A stretch of 64,000 bases of DNA from Pseudomonas svalbardensis (GCF_030053115.1 NZ_CP125619.1:4847501-4911500), one strand, 5' to 3'. Positions 7,970 through 16,908 are shown, counted from the first letter of the stretch. Numbers and translations are program-made. Notes: generated by a model not told the origin, from the sequence alone.

Positions 7970-8053
7970 TAGACAGTCGTTAGGGACAGGTAAATCATCA
8001 ACCTGTTGCGGCAATCATTGCTCGCACTAACGATCAAGAGAATGGAGACTCAC

Positions 8054-8494
8054 ATGTCTACAACTACAACCGTTACCGAAAACCAGTCACTACAAAGTTT
8101 TCAGGGAACCTGCACCGCAAAATTCATGAAGGATGGTAGCGAAGTGGCGCCAGCCTTTAATGGCTCGTTCTTTCGAATTGAGTACCGCTCGCTCTTTCCG
8201 AAAAAGATAAGTTCCATTCACTTCAACGACATCATCGAGGGCGGCCGCTATTTTAATCTCATCATCGAGCCTGAGCGCGGAGATGGTACTTATACAATCC
8301 AACTTACCGATAGTAATGCTAATTTCATTTATGGCCGGCTTGGGTTCATTGTCGATGAGGGAGAATTGATGATTACCGTCGACAAAGGCAATTGCAGCGG
8401 CACATTTAGCCTCACGGCTACTGGCCAACCAAGCGGGGGCGAAAAAGAAACTTTGAATATTGTAGAAGGGATATTCGATATCGAAGCTCGTTGA
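8054..8494 (+). CDS. Hypothetical protein, 146 aa, beta-rich
   Basis: Not recognised. The ATG at 8054 is preferred over upstream in-frame starts because GGAG lies seven nt before it. The protein begins with a Thr-rich tail (MSTTTTVTENQ) and continues as an alternating hydrophobic/polar sequence suggesting a single beta-sandwich domain (for example GGRYFNLIIEPERGDGTYTI and GELMITVDKGNCSGTFSL). It has two cysteines and no signal peptide. The gene looks more AT-rich than its neighbours, hinting at transfer. It shares its upstream box with the large gene at 13893-16829, so the two are likely co-regulated. Confidence 0.6.
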   Translation: MSTTTTVTENQSLQSFQGTCTAKFMKDGSEVAPAFNGSFFRIEYRSLFPKKISSIHFNDIIEGGRYFNLIIEPERGDGTYTIQLTDSNANFIYGRLGFIVDEGELMITVDKGNCSGTFSLTATGQPSGGEKETLNIVEGIFDIEAR

Positions 8495-8554
8495 TTCGCC
8501 TTTAGACTGCCCCTCTAAAGCGTGAGCTTCCCGAGGGGCAAATCTCACGAGCAG

Positions 8555-9874
8555 TCAGTTAATCTGCAACGTCGAATTAAACTGACTGATCGCATCCACC
8601 ACATGCCGCGACCCTTGCTGAATCTCCAGGATCACCTCCCCCGCTTCGTTCGCCAGTTCCACGCCTAACCCGGTGCGACTCAAACTCGATTGCATGCTCG
8701 ACACCGCGCTCAACGACAAGTCATGGTTCCTGCGCACCACTTCGACAATCTCCAGCGTCGCCTGACTGGTGCGTGCAGCCAGGCTGCGAACCTCGTCGGC
8801 GACCACCGCAAACCCGCGTCCATGCTCCCCGGCCCGGGCCGCTTCGATGGCGGCGTTGAGTGCCAGCAGGTTGGTTTGATCGGCAATGCCACGAATGGTC
8901 TGGACGATGGTGCCGATGATGTCGGACTGTTTGCTGACGGCATCAATGCTCAGCGCCGCTTCGTTCAAGTCTTTGGAAATGTCCTGGATGGTCTGCACCG
9001 TTTGCTGCACCACCTGGGAGCCTTTCTGCGCGCAGGCGTCGTTTTGTACCGAAGTGCTGTGGGCCGATTCCGCGGCGGTTTGCAGGGTGGTGACTTGCTG
9101 GGTGATGTCGCTGGCGAACTTGACCACTTTGTACAACCGCCCCTTGGTGTCGAACAGCGGGTTGTAGGAGGCCTCCAGGAAAACCGTATGACCGTGCTTA
9201 TCTTTGCGCTCGAAACGGTGCGTGTGATATTCGCCGCGATTGAGCGAGGCCCAAAACGCTTTGTAGGCCTGAGATTCAGCGTCGGCACGATGACAAAACA
9301 GGCTATGGTGCTGGCCAACCACTTCGTTGAGCGAGTAATGCATCGTCTTCAAGAAGTTGTCGTTGGCGGTGATGACCTTGCCATCCGGGGTGAATTCGAT
9401 CACGGCCATGGAGCGACCGATCGCCGCGAGCATGCTCTCGTTTTCGTGTTCCTTGTAGGTCCTGGCCGAGATGTCAGTGGCGACTTTGATCACACTCCGA
9501 ACCTGACGATCAGCGCCGAACACCGGCATATAGCTGGCTTCGAGCCAGATCTCCTTGCCGCTCCTGTTCAAGCGTAAAAAGGTCCCGCTAATCGGTTCGC
9601 CACGGGCCAGGTCACGCCACAACTTGGCGTAGGCTTCGCTTCGATAAAACGCTTCTTCGCAAAAGATCCGGTGATGCTTACCGCGCACTTCTTCAGCGCT
9701 GTAACCCATGGCACTGCAAAAGTTGTCGTTGGCATCGAGCACGATCCCTTCGGGGGTGAACTCAATCATTGCCATCGAGCGACTGACCGCGGCCAACTTC
9801 GCGTTAGCCTCGGTCAGCGCGCAACTGAATCGTTCGATTTTCAGCAGGTCGGTCTTGTGACGTCGGTTAAACAT
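8555..9874 (-). CDS. bdlA: PAS-PAS-MCP soluble chemoreceptor, BdlA-like
   Basis: A 439-residue protein with no membrane helix. Two tandem PAS domains (residues ~25-130 and ~145-255) each start with a near-identical SMAxIEFTPxG segment and end with a PAC-type motif ([22 protein letters not shown]). They are followed by a short MCP signalling domain with the conserved hairpin [20 protein letters not shown]. This architecture and size match BdlA of P. aeruginosa, a cytoplasmic sensor needed for biofilm dispersion. The ATG at 9874 has GAAGGTGA upstream; an earlier in-frame start would add 26 residues. Ortholog identity is inferred from architecture, so the symbol is tentative. Confidence 0.8.
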   Translation of the reverse strand: MFNRRHKTDLLKIERFSCALTEANAKLAAVSRSMAMIEFTPEGIVLDANDNFCSAMGYSAEEVRGKHHRIFCEEAFYRSEAYAKLWRDLARGEPISGTFLRLNRSGKEIWLEASYMPVFGADRQVRSVIKVATDISARTYKEHENESMLAAIGRSMAVIEFTPDGKVITANDNFLKTMHYSLNEVVGQHHSLFCHRADAESQAYKAFWASLNRGEYHTHRFERKDKHGHTVFLEASYNPLFDTKGRLYKVVKFASDITQQVTTLQTAAESAHSTSVQNDACAQKGSQVVQQTVQTIQDISKDLNEAALSIDAVSKQSDIIGTIVQTIRGIADQTNLLALNAAIEAARAGEHGRGFAVVADEVRSLAARTSQATLEIVEVVRRNHDLSLSAVSSMQSSLSRTGLGVELANEAGEVILEIQQGSRHVVDAISQFNSTLQIN

Positions 9875-10291
9875 AGTCGTATCACCTTCAGCGCGGTCTT
9901 TTGTTTGATGAAAGTTCTTTGGTCTTTCAACAGCTCCACCACTACGTTCCAAGGAACAGGCACACGCATCCCTCCACAGGAAGGACTTGGTCAGGTGATC
10001 AATGATGTTTAATCGGAGAGTCCATGCCGCAACGCTCTTATCAAGACATCCTTCTCTTGATAGCCCGGAATCGGGCCAGCCCTAACGTTCTGATAAGACA
10101 TTCCATTGAAAGGACAGCTCCGTGTTGTTCAGCGTCGGTGCCTTGGGTTGCGCACACTTTTAACCTGTATGACGGCCTTCTCATGGCGGTCGACATAGTT
10201 AGTTAGGAGTCAGCATAGACAGGCGAGGCAGGTAAGCAAGGCCACTAGTCGGCCAGTATTGAGGACAAAATCGGTTCAGCATCGGTATGAG
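9875..10291. other. 417-bp gap without a convincing gene
   Basis: Leader of the PAS-MCP gene and 3' flank of the LysR gene at 10292. One 60-codon frame (10024-10206) lacks a ribosome site and recognisable composition. A weak inverted repeat (ATCAAGA ... TCTTGAT) occurs near 10040-10062. Nothing else is supported. Confidence 0.5.
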
Positions 10292-11164
10292 TCATTTCTC
10301 GGCAAGCAGACTCATCAGCGCCTGCACCGCCGCCGAGGGCGGCTTGTTCGCAGCGGCCACCAAGGCAAACTCTCGATCGATACGCGGTTTGACCGGCACC
10401 ACGCGCAGCCCCTGAAGTTGGCTCGGAAGTGTCATCTCCGGCACCAGCGTCACGCCGATGTTTTCCCGCACCAGGGTGAACGCACTGCTCCATTCACGGA
10501 CCTCGACCCGCACATCAAGCAGTTGCAGTCCGGCATCCCCCGCCAGGCTGCGAGCGTTGGTCGAACAACCGCCCGTGGCCAGTACAAAAGGTTGCTCCGC
10601 CAACTCAGCCAGGGAGACGCCCTCTTCATGCGAACGACGAGCCAAGGGATGGCCGCCAGGCACCACCGCCATCCAGGTATCACGTCCCAAGCGACCGGCA
10701 TTGCGCTCAGTTGCCGGGTTCAACACCACGCCGACATCCACCACCCCGGCGCCGAGCAGCGTTTCCACTTCATCGTCGCTGACCTCCAGCGCGACCACCT
10801 GAATGCCGGGATAAAGCCGATTGAACTGACGCAGCAGCGGCGGCAGGAAAGTCGCCAACACCATGGGGAAACTGGCCAGGCGAATCGTCCCGCGCTGAAT
10901 GTCTTTGGTGGAATCGACAGTACTGCGAATGGTTTCCAGAGCACCGAGCATGGTTCTCGCGTGTTCGATCACAGACAGGCCGATTGCCGTCGGCAAAGTC
11001 TGGCGATTCTCTCGACTGAACAGTTGAACGCCCAGGGTTTCTTCAATCAACGCCAAGGCCTGGCTGGCACCGGACTGGGTCATGCCGACCCGCTCGGCAG
11101 CCCGGGTAATGTTGCCCGTGTCAGCCACCGCCACCACCATTCGCCAGTGCATCAGATTCATCAT
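10292..11164 (-). CDS. LysR-type regulator, divergent from GST
   Basis: A 290-residue LTTR. The helix-turn-helix lies within residues 5-62 (VADTGNITRAAERVGMTQSG then ALIEETLGVQLFSR), and the effector domain starts near residue 92 (GTIRLASFPMVLATFLPPLL). GGAAAG precedes two adjacent ATG codons; the first is used. It is divergent from a beta-class-like GST 99 bp away, its most likely target. The effector is unknown. Confidence 0.88.
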   Translation of the reverse strand: MMNLMHWRMVVAVADTGNITRAAERVGMTQSGASQALALIEETLGVQLFSRENRQTLPTAIGLSVIEHARTMLGALETIRSTVDSTKDIQRGTIRLASFPMVLATFLPPLLRQFNRLYPGIQVVALEVSDDEVETLLGAGVVDVGVVLNPATERNAGRLGRDTWMAVVPGGHPLARRSHEEGVSLAELAEQPFVLATGGCSTNARSLAGDAGLQLLDVRVEVREWSSAFTLVRENIGVTLVPEMTLPSQLQGLRVVPVKPRIDREFALVAAANKPPSAAVQALMSLLAEK

Positions 11165-11263
11165 GACAGTAGCTTTCCTTATGGCGGTTTTCTGAAAGAT
11201 TAATTTTACCGAGGGTGCCGCGCACTATGACACTGGCGCAAATCCCCAGCCAGAGCCCTGCCG

Positions 11264-11866
11264 ATGAAGTTGTATTACGCACCACACGCCTGCTCGCTGG
11301 CGCCGCATATCGTCCTGCGTGAACTGGATCTGCCGTTCGAATTGATCCGCGTCGACAACACCACCAAGCGAACCGCCAGCGGCAAGGACTTCCTCGCCAT
11401 CAACCCCAAGGGTTACGTCGCGGCATTGCAACTGGACAATGGCCAAGTGCTGACCGAAGGCCCGGTGATCCTGCAATACCTGGCAGACCTGCGCCCCGAA
11501 GCGAACCTGGCACCCTTGAGCGGGACATTCGAGCGGGTGCGGTTGCAGGAATGGCTGAATTTCGTTTCGACCGAGATTCATGGCGGGCTGGGCTGGCTGT
11601 TCAGTTCGCAGTTCCCGGATGAGGTCAAAGCGCTGATCAAGGCGAAGCTGTTCAAGCGGTTTGCGGTGTTGTGTCAGACGCTGGAGCGCCAGGACTATTT
11701 GATGGCTGACGGGTTCAGCATTGCCGATGCGTATTTGTTTACTGTGTTGCGCTGGTCGCACCTGTTTGCCATCAATTTGAATGAGTGGCCGGCGTTGGCG
11801 CGGTTTCAGGCGCGGGTTGATCAGCGGCCAGCCGTGAAGGCAGCGTTGGCGGCGGAGATGGCGTAG
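11264..11866 (+). CDS. Beta-class glutathione S-transferase (GstA type)
   Basis: A 200-residue cytoplasmic GST starting MKLYYAPHACSLAPHIVLRE. Cys10 is the characteristic catalytic cysteine of bacterial beta-class enzymes. The glutathione-contact segment follows (GYVAALQLDNGQVLTEGPVI, with Glu-Gly at the gamma-glutamyl site), then the helical domain including LMADGFSIADAYLFTVL. The ribosome site is weak (CAGAG). It is probably regulated by the divergent LysR gene. Roles in the family include detoxification and oxidative stress defence. Confidence 0.9.
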   Translation: MKLYYAPHACSLAPHIVLRELDLPFELIRVDNTTKRTASGKDFLAINPKGYVAALQLDNGQVLTEGPVILQYLADLRPEANLAPLSGTFERVRLQEWLNFVSTEIHGGLGWLFSSQFPDEVKALIKAKLFKRFAVLCQTLERQDYLMADGFSIADAYLFTVLRWSHLFAINLNEWPALARFQARVDQRPAVKAALAAEMA

Positions 11867-11879
11867 GGCATTAGATCAA

Positions 11880-11946
11880 TCGCGGGCAAGCCTTGCTCCT
11901 ACAGGATTCAGGTCGTTCGCTCTGTAGGAGCAAAGCTTGCCCGCGA
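11880..11946. repeat. REPIN-type inverted repeat pair
   Basis: Two REP arms, TCGCGGGCAAGCCTTGCTCC and its inverted counterpart, about 17 bases apart. The same family recurs between 37 and 62 kb. It lies downstream of the GST gene. Confidence 0.85.
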
Positions 11947-11984
11947 TAGCAATCTATTGATCGCTACAAAACATCAGACAGAAA

Positions 11985-12143
11985 TCACAAACTCCCACTG
12001 ACCTTGGTCGCCACTTCCCCCGGCACCCACGCCTTCCACACCTGCGGCTGATCGCGCAAAAACGCTTCTGCCACCTGACGCGGTTGCAGGCGCTTTTCCC
12101 TCAGCTGGCCGAGCGTCTGGTTCAGCAGATTGAAGGCTCCAAG
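11985..12143 (-). pseudogene. C-terminal scrap of an OpuAC/ProX-like substrate-binding protein
   Basis: The minus-strand frame ends LQPRQVAEAFLRDQPQVWKA then WVPGEVATKVSGSL and a stop. This resembles the C terminus of glycine-betaine-type ABC substrate-binding proteins (AxxFLxxxPxxWxxWV). Homology-like sequence stops near 12143, where a tandem repeat and AT-rich DNA begin; no start codon with a ribosome site or N-terminal domain is present. Its partner transporter genes are absent. It is interpreted as a deletion remnant; identity rests on about 50 residues. Confidence 0.5.
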
Positions 12144-12162
12144 GGTTAGGGGTCGCTGAATG

Positions 12163-12186
12163 TCCGGTGATCCGGTGATCCGGTGA
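12163..12186. repeat. Tandem 8-bp repeat, three copies
   Basis: Three consecutive copies of TCCGGTGA at the broken edge of the OpuAC-like remnant, followed by about 80 bp of AT-rich sequence. It probably reflects replication slippage at a deletion scar. Confidence 0.75.
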
Positions 12187-12272
12187 CGCGATCCTAGCAA
12201 GGAGCCTTATTCTTTAATAAAATTCAAAAAGCATTTTTATATTCAATTTTAGAATTAAACATCAAACACCGC

Positions 12273-12755
12273 CTACCGTAATCGCCCAAACCCCAACGCC
12301 TCAGCCTCTTGCTGATAGTCGAGAACGATTTGATAGTCGCTTTCGCTGGCCGGCAATACCTCTTGCAGACCGAGGATTTCGCTGACTTCGGGCAATTCCT
12401 GCAACGTCGTGTTCATCACCTGCCGCAGCGCCTCGGCCTGTTCATCGGTGACGGTCGCAGCGGTGATAAACGGCAAGGTCGGACTGAATGCACTTCGCGC
12501 GATGACCCGCAGGCCGGCCACTTCTTCTTCGGCGTGCCGCGCCAGATAGGCAAAGGTGACGCTGTCGATGGCCGCCAGGTTCGCTGTTTCTTCACGCAAC
12601 CCGCGCAGGCTTTCGCGGTGGCTGCCGCTGATACCGACACTGGCGAAGAACTGCCCCTCTCGCTGCAACAGCGCCAGTCGGTGACGCAACAGGTTCATGC
12701 CGCTGTTGGAGTCTTCGCCATTGATCACCCCGGGACTGTCGCGAAAGGCCGGCAA
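12273..12755 (-). pseudogene. 5'-truncated PhnD-like substrate-binding protein fragment
   Basis: About 160 codons of a periplasmic phosphate/phosphonate-type binding protein (PhnD-like) remain. GVINGEDSNSGMNLLRH corresponds to the family's central xVNDxxSxSG region, followed by GISGSHRESLRGLREETANL, AAIDSVTFAYLARH and a hydrophobic PTLPFITA strand. The first ~110 residues and any signal peptide are missing, so it is not expected to be exported or functional. It runs into the 3' end of the desaturase gene in a different frame, marking a deletion that joined two genes near 12750-12770. Confidence 0.65.
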
Positions 12756-13701
12756 GCTGCGCCGTCAGCAGCAAGTACGGGGACAGCCAGAGGTCCATCA
12801 GCGAAAGGCCCTCGGCGTTGCGGCGGGTGGCACCCAGTCGCTCGAGCATTCGCGTCAGCCATTGCTCGCGACGCGCGCGGTAGGCGCGGGGCAAGTCGTA
12901 CCAGGGCAGCCCTGGCAAATCGTGATGCACCAAATGCAGATTGAGGTTGAGAAACAGCCAGCGCCACGGCCAGGCGGCTTCATTGATGACCGTCCTTTGC
13001 TCGGGCTCGGCGCGGGGACGGTGTTCATAGTAGGAGCGAATCATCGCAATCGATAGCGCCGGCACGCTGATCAGCAACAGGTAATGCCACACCGGCAGCA
13101 CGCTGTAGTGGGCGATAAACAGCAACATCAGCAGGGTCAGCGTGCCGTGGCTCAACCACATCAACCAGGCCTGCCGCTCACCTGCTTTCAGACGTTGGCA
13201 CTCTTCTCGGGCCAGCGCCAGCAAGGCCAGCGGTGCACCGAGGGCGAAGCGTCCGAGCACGGTTTTGTTCAGCCAGTGCAGACTCTGTTTGAACAGTGAA
13301 CTGCCCTGCCACTGCTCGGCACTCAGGTAACGGCTTTCAGGATCGCGACCGGGCAGGGTCAAGTCTTCATCGCGGTGATGCAACAAATGGCTGTCGCGAT
13401 ACAGGGTGTAGGGATACCAGACGGCGAACGGCGCGTAGCCGAGGATCTTGTTCAGTGATGTCCAGCGAGTGGGGTGACCGTGAAGCAATTCGTGCTGCAC
13501 CGACAACCAGAGCACCACCAACGGAATCAACAGCACAGTGCTCCACCAGAGCCCCAGCCGATGGCTCCCCAAAACAATGCTGAACCAACCAGCGTACACG
13601 CCGACCAGCAACAGCCAAGTCGGCCACTCGGTGCGAGCGGTCAGGCGTTGGCGCAGGGTTTCGATTTCTTCACGGTGGGCGGTATCGAAGTAATGGGGCA
13701 T
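12592..13701 (-). CDS. Membrane fatty acid desaturase with run-on tail from a deletion
   Basis: An integral-membrane di-iron desaturase. Three histidine boxes are visible: HELLHGH (~residue 70), HLLHH (~105) and HLVHH (~258). Hydrophobic segments lie near residues 28-66 and 180-215. Authentic-looking sequence continues to about LSPYLLLTAQLAG (residue ~313). After that the frame enters the PhnD-like fragment out of frame, giving an Arg/Gln-rich tail (RRLQQRHEPVASPTG...) until 12592. The catalytic core is intact, but the C terminus is aberrant, so activity is uncertain. The acyl substrate and double-bond position are unknown. Confidence 0.8.
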   Translation of the reverse strand: MPHYFDTAHREEIETLRQRLTARTEWPTWLLLVGVYAGWFSIVLGSHRLGLWWSTVLLIPLVVLWLSVQHELLHGHPTRWTSLNKILGYAPFAVWYPYTLYRDSHLLHHRDEDLTLPGRDPESRYLSAEQWQGSSLFKQSLHWLNKTVLGRFALGAPLALLALAREECQRLKAGERQAWLMWLSHGTLTLLMLLFIAHYSVLPVWHYLLLISVPALSIAMIRSYYEHRPRAEPEQRTVINEAAWPWRWLFLNLNLHLVHHDLPGLPWYDLPRAYRARREQWLTRMLERLGATRRNAEGLSLMDLWLSPYLLLTAQLAGLSRQSRGDQWRRLQQRHEPVASPTGAVAARGAVLRQCRYQRQPPRKPARVA

Positions 13702-13793
13702 GGCGTTGCTCGGAACGGGAATCTTCCCCTTCTGTGCAACGACGCTGATGAATCTTGCAGATTATTTCGTCAGTGCTTAACCATCCGTCGGAA

Positions 13794-13809
13794 CTGTAAT
13801 TTCTGACAG
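13794..13809 (+). promoter_or_regulatory. CTGT-N8-ACAG box shared with the 146-aa gene
   Basis: CTGTAATTTCTGACAG, followed by TAG, 83 nt before the start of the 978-residue gene. It matches the box at 7954-7969 except for one base. Flanking sequence is otherwise unrelated, so conservation is confined to the element. Confidence 0.6.
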
Positions 13810-13892
13810 TAGCGGTGGAACCTTGGCCAAGCGCCTCATGTTTCCACGTCGACTCCGTCGACGCCAAATCATGACTCGACAGGAGCCAAGAC

Positions 13893-16829
13893 ATGAGCCT
13901 TTACATTCCCCCATCAAAAAAATTGAATGAACTCAGTGCATTCAGCTTGTTCGACACCTCCGCCTCGGCAGCGCTGGCACGGCTGAGGGTTGGCGGCATG
14001 ATTGAAAACGTGGTAGACGCCGACTTCGCCTTGGGCATTGATCAACTCAGGAGCGGCGCACTGTGCGCAATTGACAATTACCTGAATATTGAGGCAGGTG
14101 ACACCGTCGAACTGTTTTTTACGTCCCAGGATCGTGCCGACGCTTACAAGTTCATCCGCAAGGAAGACGTCGATAATCCCGACGGGCGCATTCTCTTCAC
14201 TATCCCTCGGTCGAATTTTATCTCCAGGACGTATGAGAACGTTCACTACCGGGTTACGCGTTTCAGCGGCTCAACCGAGAACTCTCCGCTTCAAACGGTC
14301 CTGGTTTTATTGACTCGCCCCGGCGGTGTCGACAAAAACTCGGACCCCATCAGTCATTCGGAACTGCATCAGACCCTGGAGCCCGACGTGGCCAAGAGCG
14401 GCATCGACGCAAAGCGCCCCGAGACGGGCACCTGGGTGACGATTGAGCCCTACCCGTTCTTGCGGGTACGCGACAGAATCGAATTGAAGTGGGGCACCGA
14501 GTCGCTACGCCATGTCGTTACCAAAGAACAGGCCGAAGCCCCCAAGAGCAACCCGATCAAGATCTTCGTCAGCCGGACCGTCATCGAAAACGCCGGCAGC
14601 TCGAACAAGCTGCCGGTCATGTTCAAACCGATTGACGAAGCCAATAACCTGCCTGATGAAAACGGCCCGTGGTCAACGCCCTCCTACGTGAATGTCAATC
14701 TGGATAACTCGGGACTGGTCAGACCCTTTGTCGCAAAAGCCCACCCCACCGGCGAGATCGACCTCAAGGCCTTGAACGGTGAGGACGTGAAGGTCGAGGT
14801 ACAAACCAATTCTGACGATTACACACCAGGGAGCCGAATCTACCTGACCTGGGCAGGCGAAACTGTTGACGGCACACCGATCTCGCAGACAATCGAGATT
14901 TCTGTCGATGTCCCCGGCAAGACTTGTGAAGTCTTTGTCAGCTATGAAAACGTCAAAGCCATTTCCTTCGGCAAGGCCACCGTTTCCTACGAGGTGCAGA
15001 CCGACAAAGATCGGCTCTATTCGAAAGAGACCTTCGTGCGCGTCGTCGGTCCGCTCAATACCGTGCTCGCCCCCACCATCGACAAGGCCAACGGCAACTA
15101 TTTGCCGCCGAACCTGAGCAAAGCCACCGCCACTATCCCGTCCTACCCTGGGCGTACCTCCAACGATCTGGTGATTCTATTCATCACCGCCGTGCGGCCC
15201 GGCGGCAGTACCGAGCTGTATGAGGACGCGCAACTGGTGGGTGACTTACCGCCCAGCCTGCCGATTTTCCGGGATATCCAGAAAGCAGATCTCGATCGTT
15301 TCGACGGGCTGAACATCACGGTTCTGTATGAGGTACACACCGCCAGCGTGCGAACGTCCGATGCGTTGAAACTGACCGTCGGCGAGCCGAGGAAAGACTT
15401 GCCGGCGCCGATTCTGGAAGGCACAACGCCAGAAGGCGTGTTCGATCCAGTCCCAGATCGCCAAGTGATTTTTCAGATACCGCTGATCCTGACCGTCACC
15501 AAGGATAAAGGCTTGTGGTATTTCCAGGGCCAGAACCAGGCGGCCAGCACTCAGGGCAAGTTCGAACTGACGCCCGGATCGTCCGCCAGGGCCATCCGCA
15601 TCCCGCTGGCCCGCCACTACGTCGACCTCAATCAGGGGCATACCATCCGGATGTTCTACAACCTGACGCGTGACAGGAGGGTGATTTACTCTGATTACCG
15701 CGAAGTGCGCATTGGCACCCCGCTGCCGACGCTGCTGGAGCCAACCGTGTTAGAGGCGCCGGGTCGCATTCTCGACCCGAACCGCTATCAGGACGGATTC
15801 ACCGTTCGCGTGATCACCTCGACGTTCGAACCGGATGACGCCATCGAGCTGACTGTTCACGGACGTCCGGGAGATGGCTCGACGATTCCGGAACGCAAGA
15901 TGGTCAACGGTCAGGCATCTGTGGATTTCAATGTTCCTGCCGTCATTACCGGCGCCAATCTGAAAACTGTGGTGAATATCAGCTACAAAGTGATTCGGTT
16001 GGGGCAGGAAACGCCGTCGAAAACCCTGGACCTGAGCATTGGCGCGTTGTTGCAGCAGAACATGCCGAGACCGTTGATCGAGGGGTTCGTCGGAGAACTT
16101 CTGGAAATCGGTTCAATCAAGGACAACACCAAGGTGCTGAGCGACAAGTGGCCGTTCCAGCGCTCCGGCCGTCCGATTTGGGTAAGTTATGTGGAAAGTA
16201 ACACCGACGGAACGACGCGCTCCAGAGATCAGTTCGTGGGCACGCCACATGATCAGGGGGCGGGACTGAGTTATACGACCGAGGTGCAGTGGCTGCGTGA
16301 ATGCAAGGCGGATTCGAAGCTGGCGATTGTTTTGAAGGTGGGGTTGTTTAAAGAGGCTACGGTGAATGATGCGGTGGAGTGTCAGGCCAGGGTTTATACG
16401 GTCAGGGCGGGGTTGGACAAACTAACAACTTTCGATCGGTTCAATTGGGATGGCTGGGTTCCAGACCCTTCTTATCCGTCTCAGATCGTATTGGAGCAGG
16501 GTGAGTACTTTGTTCAATCGACCAATGTTTATAACTATTTGATATTTACTAAAAGCTACGACGACATCGAAATTGGTGAAGTTTACGAATTGAGCTTTAA
16601 ATACCAATACCCTATTGCCACAACGCTGTACGTCACACGAGACGACGTTGTCATTCACAACGCAACTATTCCAGCGTCAAGCACATGGAGAACTCATTCC
16701 ATAACCTTCCCTTCAAAAAACACTTCCCCCGCCTCGCCTATGGCACTGTATTTCCAATTGGGTGATGCATATGGGTATTCGAATGGCAATTCAAAAATAG
16801 ACGAATTTCGTCTGAGATATGTTCCATAA
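13893..16829 (+). CDS. Large Ig-like repeat protein with AT-rich C-terminal module, 978 aa
   Basis: Not recognised as a named protein. No signal peptide or membrane helix is seen. From residue ~170 on, the sequence reads as repeated beta-sandwich units of roughly 100-130 residues. Each has a 'YxxxRxxDxIxLxW' or 'GxxIxLTW' strand pair, a loop, then 'VxVSYxVxxxxxxxxS'. Examples are FLRVRDRIELKWG (~190), PGSRIYLTWAGE (~312), VNISYKVIRLGQETPSK (~700). The last ~130 residues (from FDRFNWDGWVPD) form a different module ending IDEFRLRYVP, resembling a jelly-roll carbohydrate-binding domain. The DNA becomes visibly AT-richer from about 16430. AGGAG precedes the ATG. The role could be adhesion or a secreted effector; this is inference. 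Confidence 0.65.
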   Translation: MSLYIPPSKKLNELSAFSLFDTSASAALARLRVGGMIENVVDADFALGIDQLRSGALCAIDNYLNIEAGDTVELFFTSQDRADAYKFIRKEDVDNPDGRILFTIPRSNFISRTYENVHYRVTRFSGSTENSPLQTVLVLLTRPGGVDKNSDPISHSELHQTLEPDVAKSGIDAKRPETGTWVTIEPYPFLRVRDRIELKWGTESLRHVVTKEQAEAPKSNPIKIFVSRTVIENAGSSNKLPVMFKPIDEANNLPDENGPWSTPSYVNVNLDNSGLVRPFVAKAHPTGEIDLKALNGEDVKVEVQTNSDDYTPGSRIYLTWAGETVDGTPISQTIEISVDVPGKTCEVFVSYENVKAISFGKATVSYEVQTDKDRLYSKETFVRVVGPLNTVLAPTIDKANGNYLPPNLSKATATIPSYPGRTSNDLVILFITAVRPGGSTELYEDAQLVGDLPPSLPIFRDIQKADLDRFDGLNITVLYEVHTASVRTSDALKLTVGEPRKDLPAPILEGTTPEGVFDPVPDRQVIFQIPLILTVTKDKGLWYFQGQNQAASTQGKFELTPGSSARAIRIPLARHYVDLNQGHTIRMFYNLTRDRRVIYSDYREVRIGTPLPTLLEPTVLEAPGRILDPNRYQDGFTVRVITSTFEPDDAIELTVHGRPGDGSTIPERKMVNGQASVDFNVPAVITGANLKTVVNISYKVIRLGQETPSKTLDLSIGALLQQNMPRPLIEGFVGELLEIGSIKDNTKVLSDKWPFQRSGRPIWVSYVESNTDGTTRSRDQFVGTPHDQGAGLSYTTEVQWLRECKADSKLAIVLKVGLFKEATVNDAVECQARVYTVRAGLDKLTTFDRFNWDGWVPDPSYPSQIVLEQGEYFVQSTNVYNYLIFTKSYDDIEIGEVYELSFKYQYPIATTLYVTRDDVVIHNATIPASSTWRTHSITFPSKNTSPASPMALYFQLGDAYGYSNGNSKIDEFRLRYVP

Positions 16830-16855
16830 ACGCACAGTCATAAAACCTTTGACCC

Positions 16856-16883
16856 GATCATTCCGGACTCAACCGGAATGATC
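16856..16883. terminator. Perfect hairpin after the 978-aa gene
   Basis: GATCATTCCGG, a 6-base loop, and CCGGAATGATC: a perfect 11-bp stem 27 bp past the stop. No T-run follows on either strand. It lies between convergent genes and may serve both. Confidence 0.6.
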
Positions 16884-16908
16884 TACTCCATTTCTACAGT
16901 GCGTCGGA

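Noticed and set aside
10024..10206. 60-codon plus-strand open frame upstream of the LysR gene
   Set aside because: No ribosome site, no recognisable domain, and unusual composition compared with neighbouring genes.
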